Part shown: positions 22,995 through 34,360 of the stretch, piece after piece
How positions within the stretch are numbered: the stretch's first letter is position 1
How the letters are laid out: each line of letters starts with the position of its first letter
Source: Ceratothoa steindachneri
Taxonomy: Eukaryota > Arthropoda > Malacostraca > Isopoda > Cymothoidae
Direction: 5' to 3'
NCBI GenBank assembly: GCA_963969495.1
Contig: OZ018329.1
Coordinates: 145,137,521-145,201,520 of the forward strand
DNA length: 64,000 nt
The notes under the pieces: generated by a model
Databases searched by the model: none
Seen by the model: only the letters and a program-made list of their open reading frames with translations
What the model was told of the DNA's origin: nothing
Program-made: the position numbers and the translations under genes

Positions 22995-24289
22995 TGAAAT
23001 AAGGTAAATAAAAACTTAAAATATACCATGTTCATAAAAGAACTAAGAGAAAAAATTATCTATTATGATTCTAACCCTCTAAAAAGTCCGGTTCTTTAAA
23101 TATATATAGTTATTGATTAATTAGACGAGATCTATTTCTTCTGAAACCATGTTTCGAGTTACAAAATAATCCGTTACACTCAATATTTTGCAAACAGAAG
23201 TTTCGAACATTTGCCTTACAATCAATGTAAGGCTTATTAGTGGGTAAATCCTGGCTAGATCGTAGCAACGTATGTTATATATTGATGTGGCATGAGCTAA
23301 GTTCTAATCATTAAAGAGGAATCAACACTTTTGGGGGATGTTTGACTAATAAATATTTAACGAATTTTAGAACTCCTGAGATGAATCATATTAAGACCAT
23401 GAGATTTTAAATTCATTCATTTTATTAATAAATCTGTGGCTATTTCCAATTGAGTATTTTTTTATTGTAAAAGATTATCACATAAAATCTGGTAATGGAT
23501 GAAGGGCTAAAATTCACATAATCTTGTCTTTCATTGTCCCAAAATACCTCTGTTTGGTTTCCTATGGTTTAAAGTCACTATATTTTTCTTATTCCCTTGG
23601 AACTTGTATTTTTCTCTTTAACTTTTCTCTTGTGTTTAGATAATTATCTCTATTGCTTTTAATTTTTTTACATCTGGGTAAGATGTCTCTCTCTTCTAAA
23701 CTCTTTGGTAGATATAATTTTTTTCAAATTTATCCAAATTTTCTTTTGGCAACACCACTTTCTTTTAATCGATGTGGAATAGATTTTTCAAATCAATTTT
23801 TGGAATATTTTCTTTTGATTTGCTGGGGTTAAATTGTTTCATTATGGTCACCATACCACACTTTGTCCACAACAATCAGATTTAAAATTATAAATCATCG
23901 TCCGTGGTTAAATATATATCTAAGTATTCCTAACAAATTTAGGGTTTCTCTCAGACTGAGATAATTGGTTATCTTCTATATAATTTAGTAATCACGTGCC
24001 TTCAGAGTTAACAGTTTTAGTAGAACAGTAATAATACTCGTCTGAAATTAAAATCACCAACAATTTAAGATAATTTCTTCTAAATCGTATTTGTTACACC
24101 TTCATATAATCATTAATATATATCTTTTGTTCGGCGAGGCCTTTTGTAATCGAAATATTCATTAAGGTTTCTTTTAAGATTCCGAACATACATATATTGC
24201 AGTTTATATTGTCAAGATTCACTCATATGAATAAAAAAAACATTCTTCCACTAGCCATCTTATATTTATGGAACATTTTATATAATTAC
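22995..24289. other. No recognised gene
   Basis: AT-rich sequence without a convincing coding frame, RNA gene or terminal repeat. Confidence 0.4.
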
Positions 24290-24487
24290 AAATCAAATTA
24301 ATTCACTGGTAAAATCTCTTGAGTGGCAATGGATCCAGGTTCTGTGATTCCTCTTGTCTTTTGCTTCTAATTCTACCGAAAGTCTGAACTCGGAAAATTT
24401 ATTCCCAATGGATCTGGCATTAAACAAAATAGCCTTTGGTTGAACTCCGTGTTTATCTGTATTTCTGGGCTCCGGTTCTTTCTTCAA
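24290..24487 (-). pseudogene. LINE endonuclease N-terminal fragment
   Basis: The minus-strand frame contains KAILFNARSIGNKFSEF followed by LSVELEAKDK. This is the N-terminal signature of the APE-type endonuclease of CR1-like LINEs, which usually reads as ...NARS..NK..EL. In a shifted frame the next conserved block appears as RGITEP, corresponding to the usual ITETW. The rest of the LINE is not present nearby on this strand, so this is a short isolated fragment. Confidence 0.55.
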
Positions 24488-25359
24488 GTCTGAAAAATAA
24501 TCAAATTATTAACCGAGAATTTCTCTTCAAGGATTTAGTAAATGTTCGGGTTTAAAAGATCTTCATATTTTTGCTTTCCTTTTGGGCAAAGGTGATTCCC
24601 TAGTCAGCGAAATATTCATAACTGTCGATGAATTTCCTTAAAAAATCGACAGAATTTACACGTATCGAGATAGAGAAGATATGAATAGAGAGAAGAAAAA
24701 GAGCAGATATCGAGAGGGAGAAAATATTGAGAGGGACGAATTTGTTTTAAGTTCGCGCAACTAAAACAGAATCCCCTCTCTCGTATTTTTAGGTCAATAA
24801 TCTATTTACAGAGATGTTAGAATCAGCGTAATCTCGTGCCAATCTCCTGAGGGTTAAGTGTGAAACCTTTGTTCCTTGGGTAATTTATAAGTCACAAATG
24901 ATCGATGATTGATGATTGATGACGAAGGCAAATGAGGAAAGTGGAGCGGTGTTGGTAGGGAAAATGGAGGTGGACGTAAGCCAAGATATTCTCTTGAAAT
25001 CTGATCAATAATGAGTGAAGCAAGGGGGTGTAGGACCAAATCGAAACTAGTGTGTGTCGTCAGCTGTTAATAGAACGAACAAGAGAGCACGGGAATCCAT
25101 AGATGTATATGATGAATGTTAGAATTTCTTCACATGACCACAGTACACTGCTTACACTACCCAGCAGATATCGAACATCGTTTAAGATTGACCAACAACC
25201 TACCCCAGGGTACGTTTATGTTTGGTCCCTCCCTGGGTCTTTCTTCTCCACTCCCACTTCTAATTATCCAGAAACTTTTCATTCATCTGACCTTCATCCA
25301 CTGTACCACTCATCTTTCCTCAATTTTGATACTCTGTCTCTCATCTTTCTTTTCTCTCT

Positions 25360-25690
25360 CTTTTACTATTTCAATGCCTTTCTTCTTTCGTTACTCCCAT
25401 TCTTTTCAAATCCAATTTCTTTCTTCTTTCATTTCTGCCTTTCTTTACAAATCCAATTTCTTTTTTCTTTCATTTCTTCCTTTCTATACAAATCCAATGT
25501 TTTTCATCTTTCGTTTGTCCAATTTTTACAATTTCAATGTCTTCGATCTTTCGTTTCTCCATCTTCTTACAATTTCAATGTATTTCTTTATCTGTTTGTT
25601 TCTCACTTTCTTTATACTTTTAATTTCTATCATTTTTCTTTTTTGCTTTCTGTACAATTTCAATGTCTTTTATCTTGTAAGGTTATATCT
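25360..25690. repeat. ~42-bp pyrimidine-rich minisatellite
   Basis: A T/C-rich unit starting with CAAATCCAATTTCTTT or CAATTTCAATGT is repeated about eight times with length variation of roughly 40-50 bp. The two overlapping 200-codon plus-strand frames at 25103-25741 are rich in Phe, Ser and Leu because of this repeat and are not taken as genes. Confidence 0.75.
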
Positions 25691-25719
25691 TTTTTTCCTG
25701 CTGGTCGCCTTCATCGAGA

Positions 25720-27735
25720 TTTTATAATAGTTGTGAATTGACTTTACCCTGACTTTGGCATCTCCTTTTGTTATAATCGTACTTCTTTTCGACACAGTGA
25801 GAAAGAACTTCGTGTTCAGACATTCGAATTAAAACCAACTTAGGTAAATCCAACACAAACATTTTGAAGAATCTTGAAAACAATGGCGAAATAAAAAAGC
25901 ATGGTCGCTCCATATACTTACGAGTCAAAATGAGGAGATTACTCGTGGTACTCAGAGATAGAGGGAAGCGCAATTTTCCTATCTTTTCTCTGTCTCTGTT
26001 TTTCTTCTCTTTTTAAATTTCTCTTCTCGCGAAACCTATAAAAAAGCATCGGCCATTTTTTCGTGTTATAAAATACCCTCCGCTAAAATTATGATATAGA
26101 AACCGTTCACCAGAGAATTAAGCATTCTTTAAAACACCAAATGGATTTTTTTTTCCATTAAATGGATTTTCTATGCCTCCAAAGATCAAAACAATCAACA
26201 CTCACGAAAAATTGTGATGTAATTTCAGACATGTTTTAAATTTGAGGTAATTTAAATAAAAATTGTTCTAGTAATTAGATTGCGAAATGTTATAAAATTT
26301 TTAGAAACACCCTGTATATTAAAATGTGACTCCCTGAATCAAACTCAACGTAAAGTATGACATCACTAATTGTGTTAATTGTTTTTTTTTTTATTCCTTC
26401 TTACCATTTTCTTCTGAATTGGGACATCTATTTTTCCAAAGATGGTGAAAGTTGTTCCATAAACAACCAATCTCCGCAGGCAGACATTGAATGTTTTTTG
26501 ACAATTTGACCTTAACTTGCTTTATATTCTTATTGATACTTTATAAATTATAATTGTTTGGATGGGAAGGTTTGCTTCATTTATTATATTTTCCTGTTTC
26601 ACGACAGGTTCCCTACGGTGGTCTGTGACTGACTGATTCCGCCTTCACCTGACGAAAAAAAGAAGAATGTACAGGGAACGAGATCAAAATGAATAATATT
26701 TTAGAAATGATGGTGAAAAGATACTTCTAAGGTGACAGGCACTTCTTCAACGAAGCTCTTAAATACAAATTTATGCATAAAAAGAAAAAATGGATTCAAA
26801 GGTACATGCAAATTTAGGTGAAAAATGAAATATAAAACTCCATCACCCAACAAATATAAAACTTTGGTGGGATATTAATGCCTTCAAAAACGTGCTGCCA
26901 TTGTATTCATTTAAAATTCCAAGGAGAAAAATCTCCACCTTTTTAGGAAACGTTTCCTCAGTCCGAGATTTGCATTTTTAATTCGTTCTAAATCTGAAAC
27001 GGAATCAAAATCGGTGAAAAATTTAAAGTCCAGCGGATTCCTCCTTTAGAAGTTCTTCCGGCCACTTCCTATATGATAACAGCTCTTCCAAGTTGATAAG
27101 TTTTTGTATTTTGTTAATAATAAAATGCATGGACGGTAGTTAAGTGTTCCTTGTTATCATTTGAGTGTTCCTTTGTTAAGACCAAATTTAAACAGCATAT
27201 TGAGTAGTTTGACAAGACGCCTCCCGAATGCTCGGAATTCATTTTATCTTTATTGATGCTAAAGATGGTATCAATGGAAGATATATGTTGAAAGACAGCA
27301 ACTAGGATGAAAATATATGGAGAAAAGAGTGAAGATTAAAACTAAGATAGATGATGTTAGTAATAGAATTATCCATAAAACCATCCCATGAATCTACCAA
27401 AATATTATTTTTTTTCGTATTATCTCTAATTTGCCCTCAACTCCGAAGCTTTTCTAACAGGTGAACTACATTTTAACATTGGTTCTGAACTACAGGTCGC
27501 TAAAGAATATGGTAACCACAGTGAATTTGAATCGCATCAAGACTTCATCTAACCACAAAGTAGCCCAATTTGGCTTAAATTCGCTCAGTGTAGAAGCGAT
27601 ATTACCTTTCAGTTAGAACAAATGCATGATAACTATATGGACAATTATAGGTAATATTGTATAGTACCTTTTAATTTAAGGCAATTTTCCTTCATAAAGA
27701 ACATCTTAACTAAAGCAAAGCTTGAGGGCGCCATG
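25720..27735. other. No recognised gene; possible mariner-type end
   Basis: At 26305-26323 the plus strand reads AGAAACACCCTGTATATTA, whose reverse complement TATACAGGGTGTTTCT resembles a mariner-type terminus next to a TA target. No partner end was found. The rest is AT-rich, with no domain in the short frames. Confidence 0.35.
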
Positions 27736-28200
27736 GGATGGGGATGAGTGTATAGCAGCGGGCAGTTCATTCCACATCCTAGAGGCAAATAAAGATAAAG
27801 GAGGATCAACTGTCCCCATACTCAAGGGCAAGGATAAAGTGGTCAAGGGTGGTTACTCATTCCAAAGTGGATATGACACGTTCAACCCACCTGGATGCAA
27901 TCCTGGAGGAGTGGACAACCCCTCTTGGATTTATTCAACGTGAGGTTAAGTTGCAATTGAACTTTCACTTCCAACTGTTGTCCTCAACTTCTTGCATAGG
28001 GAGGGCTATAAAATTGGAGAGCTTTGCTACTCTAACTGATTGCTCAGGACAGACTCACAGAAAGCTCGGTCCAACTTAATTGTGGTAACTTTGGGGAGCG
28101 GGTTCCTACAGCACAGGCTGTAGAATCAAAGCTCTATCATCTAATCTCCTAAGCGGTCTCACGGGGCAGGGGTCATCTGTCACGAGGGTGCAATGTGGAA
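27735..28200. repeat. Dispersed non-coding repeat, copy 1
   Basis: The region shares blocks with 43550-43830: ATTCCACATCCTAG, CTACAGCACAGGCTGTAG (itself a near-palindrome), a TAATCTCC-like block, and GGTCATCTG, in the same order. It is GC-richer than its surroundings. The two overlapping frames within it (73 and 76 codons) have no recognisable domain. It may derive from a LINE 3' region, but this is not shown. Confidence 0.45.
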
Positions 28201-29300
28201 TCAACATGAAAAAAGATAATCCAGGATCCGCAATCGGATCTCTCTAAGAATATAATCAAGCTTTTAGGGGGTTATGCGCCATTTCTCCTCAAAATTTCAT
28301 TCTAATCCGTCAATAAACTTTTAAGATATCTTATAAAATATAGAATTCAAAATGGGGTCCAAAATCCACATCTGGATCATGATCCGCTGCAAAATCTAAT
28401 GAACCTTTTCTTGGCCTAAATCTCAATATTCTTTTGAATATCTTCTACACAAAATGTGAATAAGTATTGCAAAATCCGCATTCAGATTTGGATCCAACCC
28501 TAAATGTGAGTAATTCCTTTCAGTTTTATTGTTTAAACTCTATAATAAAAATAAGTATCGATAATCCACCTGTAAATATCTAATTCCAAAGCACACAAAC
28601 ATAGACACCTGATCGCATATTCCTTTGCCAAATTAGAACAGTTAGTCGTACTTAATCACATTTCTGAAAACTTCGGCCCCATAATAATTGCTTAGCGAAA
28701 AATTGTTTCCGGAAGCATCGTGCAGAAAGTTCTGAAATGAATTCTCTGAAATTTGTTGTCTGAGGGAAAAATATTAAATGTAATTAATGGACCTTTATGA
28801 GAATGTAGACGCATGTGCAGCGGGATTTTCACAAAAGAATACTACTTATACTCAAGGGATTTCCCCAAACTTGGTCGAAATACGATGAAGCCCACCTGGT
28901 CTTTCATTCTACTTTTTCATTTTCGCTTTTCTATCATTTTCCCCATTTCTTCCCACTATTTCTGCTACTATATTCCTCAGTTTATATGTCCAATGTTCAA
29001 TGTCCAGTCCCTCCTAATTCTCACAGGTCGGGTGAATCCATTTTGATGCCTCTGGACGTCTGATTCTTCCTATGAACTTTTATATTAAAAAAAAACCGGT
29101 GACCGTTAAGCCTTTTGCATTCACTATTATATAACGTTATCTCGTTATCTCTAGCATGTGCTACTTGTGGTTTATCGTATTGAATCCTTAATATTGTAAG
29201 GTTGAGAGTGTTAAACTTGTTTCCGATAGAAGTTTAATAGCTACATATACTTATTTATAAAAACAGTTTACTAGGAATGTGTTTTTAGTTTCTACAGGAT
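28200..29300. other. No recognised gene
   Basis: AT-rich, with repeated wording such as AATCCGCA/GATCCGCA around 28220-28500. The frames of 77 and 82 codons at 28813-29063 overlap and lack domains. Confidence 0.35.
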
Positions 29301-29504
29301 TTCCACAAAAACGGGTTTAAGAGACGATACTATTTATTTTTAACCTATGCTTGAACAAAATACAGGTTGTTCGGTCTAAATGTAATAGTTTGCACAACAG
29401 CCCCCCCTTCCCTCCCCCGCAATATATCAGCCAAAGATAAATGTTTTTTAAAAATTTAAAAATAACAACTAGAATATAGCTAGGAGATAACAGATAAGTT
29501 AAAA

Positions 29505-29767
29505 TAGTCGACTTTTCACTTCCACCGCAGCCTTGAGAGGGTTCCGAGTCTTGACTCTTCCGTTCCTCTTTATGCCCTTGGAAAATCTTTGACATCTTCA
29601 TGCTCTTGGGCATCAGCTCGTTCTTGATACTCCTCCTGCGCCCTGAGTTGGTTATCCATGTGATTAAAATCAGGGGAATTAAGAGTGCTGAAATTAGTGC
29701 TGGTGAAGTCATAGAAATTTCAGCAGTAACGCTCTCCAACCAGGGTTTGGCTACAGTGTCAGCAGTT
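29505..29767 (-). CDS. Possible exon of a membrane protein
   Basis: On the minus strand an acceptor-like TATATAG lies at 29768, followed by an open frame reading TADTVAKPWLESVTAE. A hydrophobic stretch suited to one membrane span follows (SPALISALLIPLILITWI), then a basic stop-transfer region (NSGRRR) and a hydrophilic, Lys/Ser/Glu-rich tail. This layout fits the C-terminal part of a single-pass type I membrane protein. The frame remains open to 29317, but the sequence after about 29505 becomes low-complexity; a donor site is not certain. A second candidate exon lies upstream at 30104-30360. I do not recognise the family. It could be a chance frame, although its composition is unusually protein-like for this window. 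Confidence 0.4.
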
Positions 29768-30103
29768 CTATATACCAGTCAGTATTGTGCCTAAGAGATG
29801 GTCAAAGGCAACATGACTCGCCCTGGTTAGGGTAACGTCTAATACTATGAGGGTTAAGAGAAATTTGGTCTTTATGGTATATAGAAAGTGGCTTGGATTG
29901 TAGAAAAGCCAACTGTAATCCTGTATTTTGTGAAAAGTGTCTTGGGAAATTATTTTTCATCTGACAAGGATCAGATCGTCTCCGGCCAAACATGATGCTT
30001 TAGTTTGTTCAGGAGCTTCTTTGACTTTGTCCAGCAATTTTCCTTAGTCTTGGCCATCAAAATTTGTCCTTTACGAATCTTCTACGAGTAGTGGCAAAGG
30101 CCC

Positions 30104-30360
30104 TCATTCATAGCCAGCTTGATGGTGGCGACTACAACACAAAACCCAATCTCTCAAAGCCCGGAGTCCCTCGTTTGTGTCTTGCATCAACTTATCTTCC
30201 AGATGTTGAAGGAATTCCGGCGTGCCGGCGCAATCAGAAGGCATAATGTATCCCTTTCTGCTGTCCGTGGCTTCGGAGTCTCCGTTGCAGCTGTTCCTGT
30301 CACACGTTTTATAAGTAGCTGGAATAGTTTGTTTGCCAGGCGCTGGCTGGAGAAAGTGAT
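30104..30360 (-). CDS. Possible exon with paired cysteines
   Basis: A strong acceptor-like sequence, CCTCGTTTGTGTCACACAG, precedes 30360 on the minus strand. The open frame carries YKTCDRNSCNGDSEATD, then GYIMPSDCAGTPEFLQHLED, and ends near WVLCCS before a TGA at 30104-30106. The cysteines and lack of long hydrophobic runs suggest an extracellular region. Together with the membrane-span exon at 29505-29767 it could form part of one gene, separated by an intron of about 300-350 bp, but no good donor was found. Another frame of this stretch has stops. The function is unknown, and the call rests on the acceptor and the composition. Confidence 0.4.
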
Positions 30361-30609
30361 CTGTGTGACACAAACGAGGAGCTGGTATCAGTTATTGCTA
30401 TTCATGTAGCTGTGATTGCACATGTTGTAGTGAATGATGTTAAGAAAGAGGGTGCAGGGATTTGCGTTGAAGATATAAGAGATTGATTAAATGGATGAAA
30501 AAAGAAGATGGAACGGATATAAAAGATTGAATAAAAGGCTGAAAAAAAGAAGAATAAAAGGTTTGTCGGGTGTGCTACCGAGAATAAATTTATAATCAAG
30601 TGGATAACT

Positions 30610-33048
30610 AGCGTGACTTGGCTGGAAGAATATATGATGAGTATGCCGAGGATGGAAGGTAGGATGTTCGTTGATCTGTTAGGTAGGTTTTCTGGTAAGA
30701 AAGAAATGTATGCGATGGAAGAAGTACATTGGAGTAGGGATAGATTTGATGTATTATGGAAAGTGTATGATCATGTTATTAGATCCTCAGGGGCGGGAAA
30801 CTAGGTAGTGGTAGCGGTTAGGGGTAATACAGTTAAAGTTAGAATGGTTGCCAGGAGATAAAGGTGAGGGGTATTTGGTTAAAAAGGTTCTTCAGGGAGA
30901 GGTGGGTTAGTTTACACGATGAAAATTCTCTTACTCTTATAAAAAAGAAGGATGTGATATTTATTTATATTACTGATGAGGAGAGAAATAAAAGGTATAA
31001 CAGAATCTTGGGTTAATGAAGTAATATTTAGAGACAATAAAAGTGAACTTGATTTGCCCGGTTATAATATTTAGATTATCCAGATTACAGATAGAACTGG
31101 TTCAGGGTTAATTATTTATGTTAAAATCAACATCATTTCAAATGTAAATAATTTAATATCACGGAATGAGGATCAGTATAAATGGGATGGTATATTTCGG
31201 TCTTATAAGTACCACCGCGAGAGACTGGGCAAACTGATGAACGAATACCAAAAGAAATTAGTAAAGGATGTCGACTTGGAAAATAGGACTGGAGGAGATG
31301 GAGTAATTTGTAATTTTATAGAATGGTTTGAGCATTATTCTTTTAGTCTTTTTGTTAATTTGTTAATAAGCCAAATAATGGTGTCGGTATATAATATCTT
31401 GTTTAATACAATGATCATTTGGTTCAGAAATCTACCGTTGGGAAAGCTTTAGGAAAAGGGACTATCAGATAGTTCGTTTTAACTTGGGAATAGAGAAAGT
31501 TAGAATACCTGAAAAGTCTACGAAACAAGGATTAGGCAAAGCTTGGAAACTTCATAAATTTAATTATTTGAGGTGTAGAAATGAGAGAAAAGAATGCTAA
31601 TGGGATGTGGAAGAATTTTAAGCATGTAATAAATTTAGACAAGAACCAATGTATGCCAATGGAGCCATTAGGAAGATAGATAGGAAAAAATTATCGTGCA
31701 CTCAGGAGATAACTGGAAACATTTTCAAAAGAAAAGACCAGAACTTACATGTAATCTTGAAGGTTATTCATTTATAAATTAAGCAAGAATTAGCGAAATG
31801 GGATTATAGAGAAAAGAAAAAGGGTGTCAGAATGTAAATTAGCTTAAAATAACAAGCAGAATCCCAGAAAGTTCTTTGCCTATAATTAAATATAACAAAC
31901 CTAACAGAAATAAAATAGTAATTATTAAATAGGAAGAGGTCATTGGAGAAACTAATGAGGAATCACCATTTTAATTTAGTATTTATAGATGAGAACCAAA
32001 ACGAATTAATATATGATACTGTAAGGTCAAAGAAAAAGGCATTGACTAACATTAGTGTAGATAGGAAAACCATTAAAATATTTATAATTGAGTTACATTT
32101 TAACAAGGTCTCTGGCCCTGTTAACCTTCAGTCGAGGACACTTAAATAAAAGGTAAAAAATCGCAGTAACTCTTGAGAAAGTAGAGAATAGATCACGAGA
32201 GTATGGAGAAATACTTGATGATTGGAAATGAGCGAATGCGATGCCTATTTTTCAAAAGAAAATAAAAGAGGCTCAAATAACTTTAGACCAGTAAACTTAT
32301 CTCCGATATCTGTAATATTCAAAAGGAAATAGACAAAAAAGGGATTTGGGAACATCTAGAAATTAAGGGGTTAATCAATGATGCTGAATATCTAGATCAT
32401 GTCTAACAAATGTACTAGAATTTCTAGATGTTTTAACAAAACAATTATATAGGAGAAGACTTCATAAACAAATTAAAAAAGTCTTGGACCAACTGTGTGT
32501 GTTTTACGTTGCATAGCGAAAGGAGAGGGAACAGAGGGTGGTACTCTATGGAGTAAAGTCACACTAGAGTGACATTATTTGTGGAGTGCCTGAGAGATGA
32601 GTTTTGAACCCATTATTTTCTGTAATACTTATAAATGAGCTTTGGGAGGATGTTAATAGCAAATTGCCAATTTTTGCTGATGACACCTAAATGGAAGCCA
32701 GGGTAAAAGGATTAGTGAGGAATTTTATTCTGAAGAGTGATATAAATAAATTAGTATCATGAGCACATAGGTGACAGATGAATTTCATTTTGCAGAAATT
32801 TAAAGCAATTAACATGGGAAGGGATAATAAGGAATATAGATAGGTAATGAATGGGTATCGACTAAACTCAGTATAGAATGAGAAGGTCAGGAGTAGTAAA
32901 ATAAGGGCCTGTACGTTTTTATGATTAATGCATTGCGACAAAAAATCGCTGCGAATAGAGATGAGTGCTTCATTAAAGGAATGATAGTTACATAATTAAG
33001 AAGGTTTTTCTTGAATTCTATAAATTTCATGTCCGGCCTCATCTAGAG
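30610..33048 (+). pseudogene. CR1-like LINE, 5' and central part (decayed)
   Basis: A non-LTR retrotransposon remnant, read in several frames. Endonuclease wording (GITESWVNE, LDLPGYN) appears at about 30985-31070. Reverse transcriptase wording follows: a KSPGPDG-like block decayed to NKVSGPVNLQSRTLK near 32100, NNFRPVNLSP near 32275, KKGIWEHLEIKGLINDAEY near 32340, PIFADDT with the catalytic Asp pair near 32670, and MNFILQKFKAINMGRDNKEY near 32780. It ends at VRPHLE at 33048, where a hAT element is inserted. A plus-strand frame at 30613-30804 with no known domain may belong to its ORF1 region or be unrelated. Many stops, deletions and shifts are present. The usual PQGSVLGP block is not recognisable. 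Confidence 0.7.
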
Positions 33049-33647
33049 CAGGGTTCCCCAACCGGGGCCCTTGGCACATCTGAAGGGGGCCACAGGGAAG
33101 TTTTAAGCTTTATAGGGTCCACAGATCCATGAAGGGGGCCACAGGACTCAACCTATTGAAACCTGTATTATAGTTAGGGCACTATCTAATTTTAATTTAT
33201 GCAGTTAAATTACATTTTAAAAATATTAATACATATATTTTCCCTATTTTTACATATTTTATTAGCATAATAGGATTTACATTCATCTGTAAACAAACAT
33301 TTTGCATCTTAAAAACTTATTCTGCGACGCATTCTATTGTGCGCTTGATCGTTATGTGCCTGGCACCGTTGTTGGCTTGATGAAAATACTTCAGGTGGAA
33401 CTTTAAATTCTTACAGTCTGTTCATCAAGTGGTTCGGCGTTATAGTATGTAAGTAGATTTTATTTGTTTACCCTAATACTGCGATGTTGTAGTAATTTTA
33501 CTAGTTTTTAAAATTATAATACATTGCCACAAGCACAATAATATAAGAGTTTTATAAGTAAATAACTGAGCATTTTTGTTTGTAAGTAAACTGTGCCATT
33601 GTTAGGCCCACACCAAATCATTTTTTTTTTCACTTTGGTTTCACTTT

Positions 33648-33797
33648 TGGCTTATTTACGAGATTAGCATTTAATCTTAGATTCTGATTCTAATGATTGT
33701 ACTTATCGTTTTGTATCTTCATTATGGCTTATTTACGAGATTAGCATTTAATCTTAGATTCTGATGATTGTACTTATCGTTTTGTATCTTCATTAAT
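33648..33797. repeat. ~77-bp tandem duplication
   Basis: GGCTTATTTACGAGATTAGC and the following sequence to TTTTGTATCTTCATTA appear twice in a row (from about 33650 and 33727), nearly identical. The second copy lacks six bases, TCTAAT, from the first. It lies in the non-coding part of the hAT. Confidence 0.9.
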
Positions 33798-33921
33798 TTG
33801 ATTAATATATATGTATGTATAATATATTACTAAAATTAATGCAGATCTTCCCCATTGAGGGATTACATTTCTGATGTTTTGCATTTAGGTACAGGTACAG
33901 AGTACCAGGATGTAAAATTAA

Positions 33922-34114
33922 CCACGAAAATTTCGGACATGTCCAATTAATAGAAATGCTCATAAAAATAGTTGCATTGTTTTGCAGTTCTTTTTTAGTG
34001 TCAAATATTTACCATCAAGGGCAAGTATTTAGCACAAATAAGGAAAACAAGATTTCCAATGTAGCTATTTTTATGAAGGTTTCTATTTATTGGACATGTC
34101 TGAAATTTTCGTGG
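33922..34114. mobile_element. Small MITE-like insertion inside the hAT
   Basis: The 35-bp arm at 33922-33956 (CCACGAAAATTTCGGACATG...) is the reverse complement of 34080-34114 with only 2 mismatches. The arms enclose about 120 bp without coding. This is the layout of a very short MITE or fold-back element. A target duplication was not identified. Confidence 0.6.
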
Positions 34115-34268
34115 CCCACTGTAATAGGAGTTGGTGTTGGGCACAGACTCGGTGCTCTGCACAGGGTATAGAGGTTTTTTCTGGGTCTTTTCTCAGAAAT
34201 ACTCTTCCGTTTTGGCCGCTGAGATAAGCGCCTTTCATTCTGTTTTGGTGAGCTTCGGCTCTAAAATG

Positions 34269-34324
<56 letters not shown>
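34269..34324. repeat. (TA)n microsatellite
   Basis: About 28 TA units lie just upstream of the transposase start region of the hAT. Confidence 0.95.
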
Positions 34325-34326
<2 letters not shown>

Positions 34327-34360
34327 TTAATATATTAAATTTCTTCTATACAGATTACCC

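Noticed and set aside
12640..23000. Spaced repeats at 12.7 and 22.5 kb as a CRISPR-like or regulatory array
   Set aside because: Only two long copies with inverted ends exist, in a eukaryotic context; a MITE-like family explains them.
25103..25741. Two overlapping 200-codon frames, hydrophobic and Phe/Ser-rich
   Set aside because: They follow a pyrimidine-rich minisatellite; two frames open at once on one strand is typical of low-complexity DNA.
26305..26323. A second mariner-type element based on the CACCCTGTATA end
   Set aside because: No partner end or transposase wording was found within several kb, so only a possible lone end is noted.
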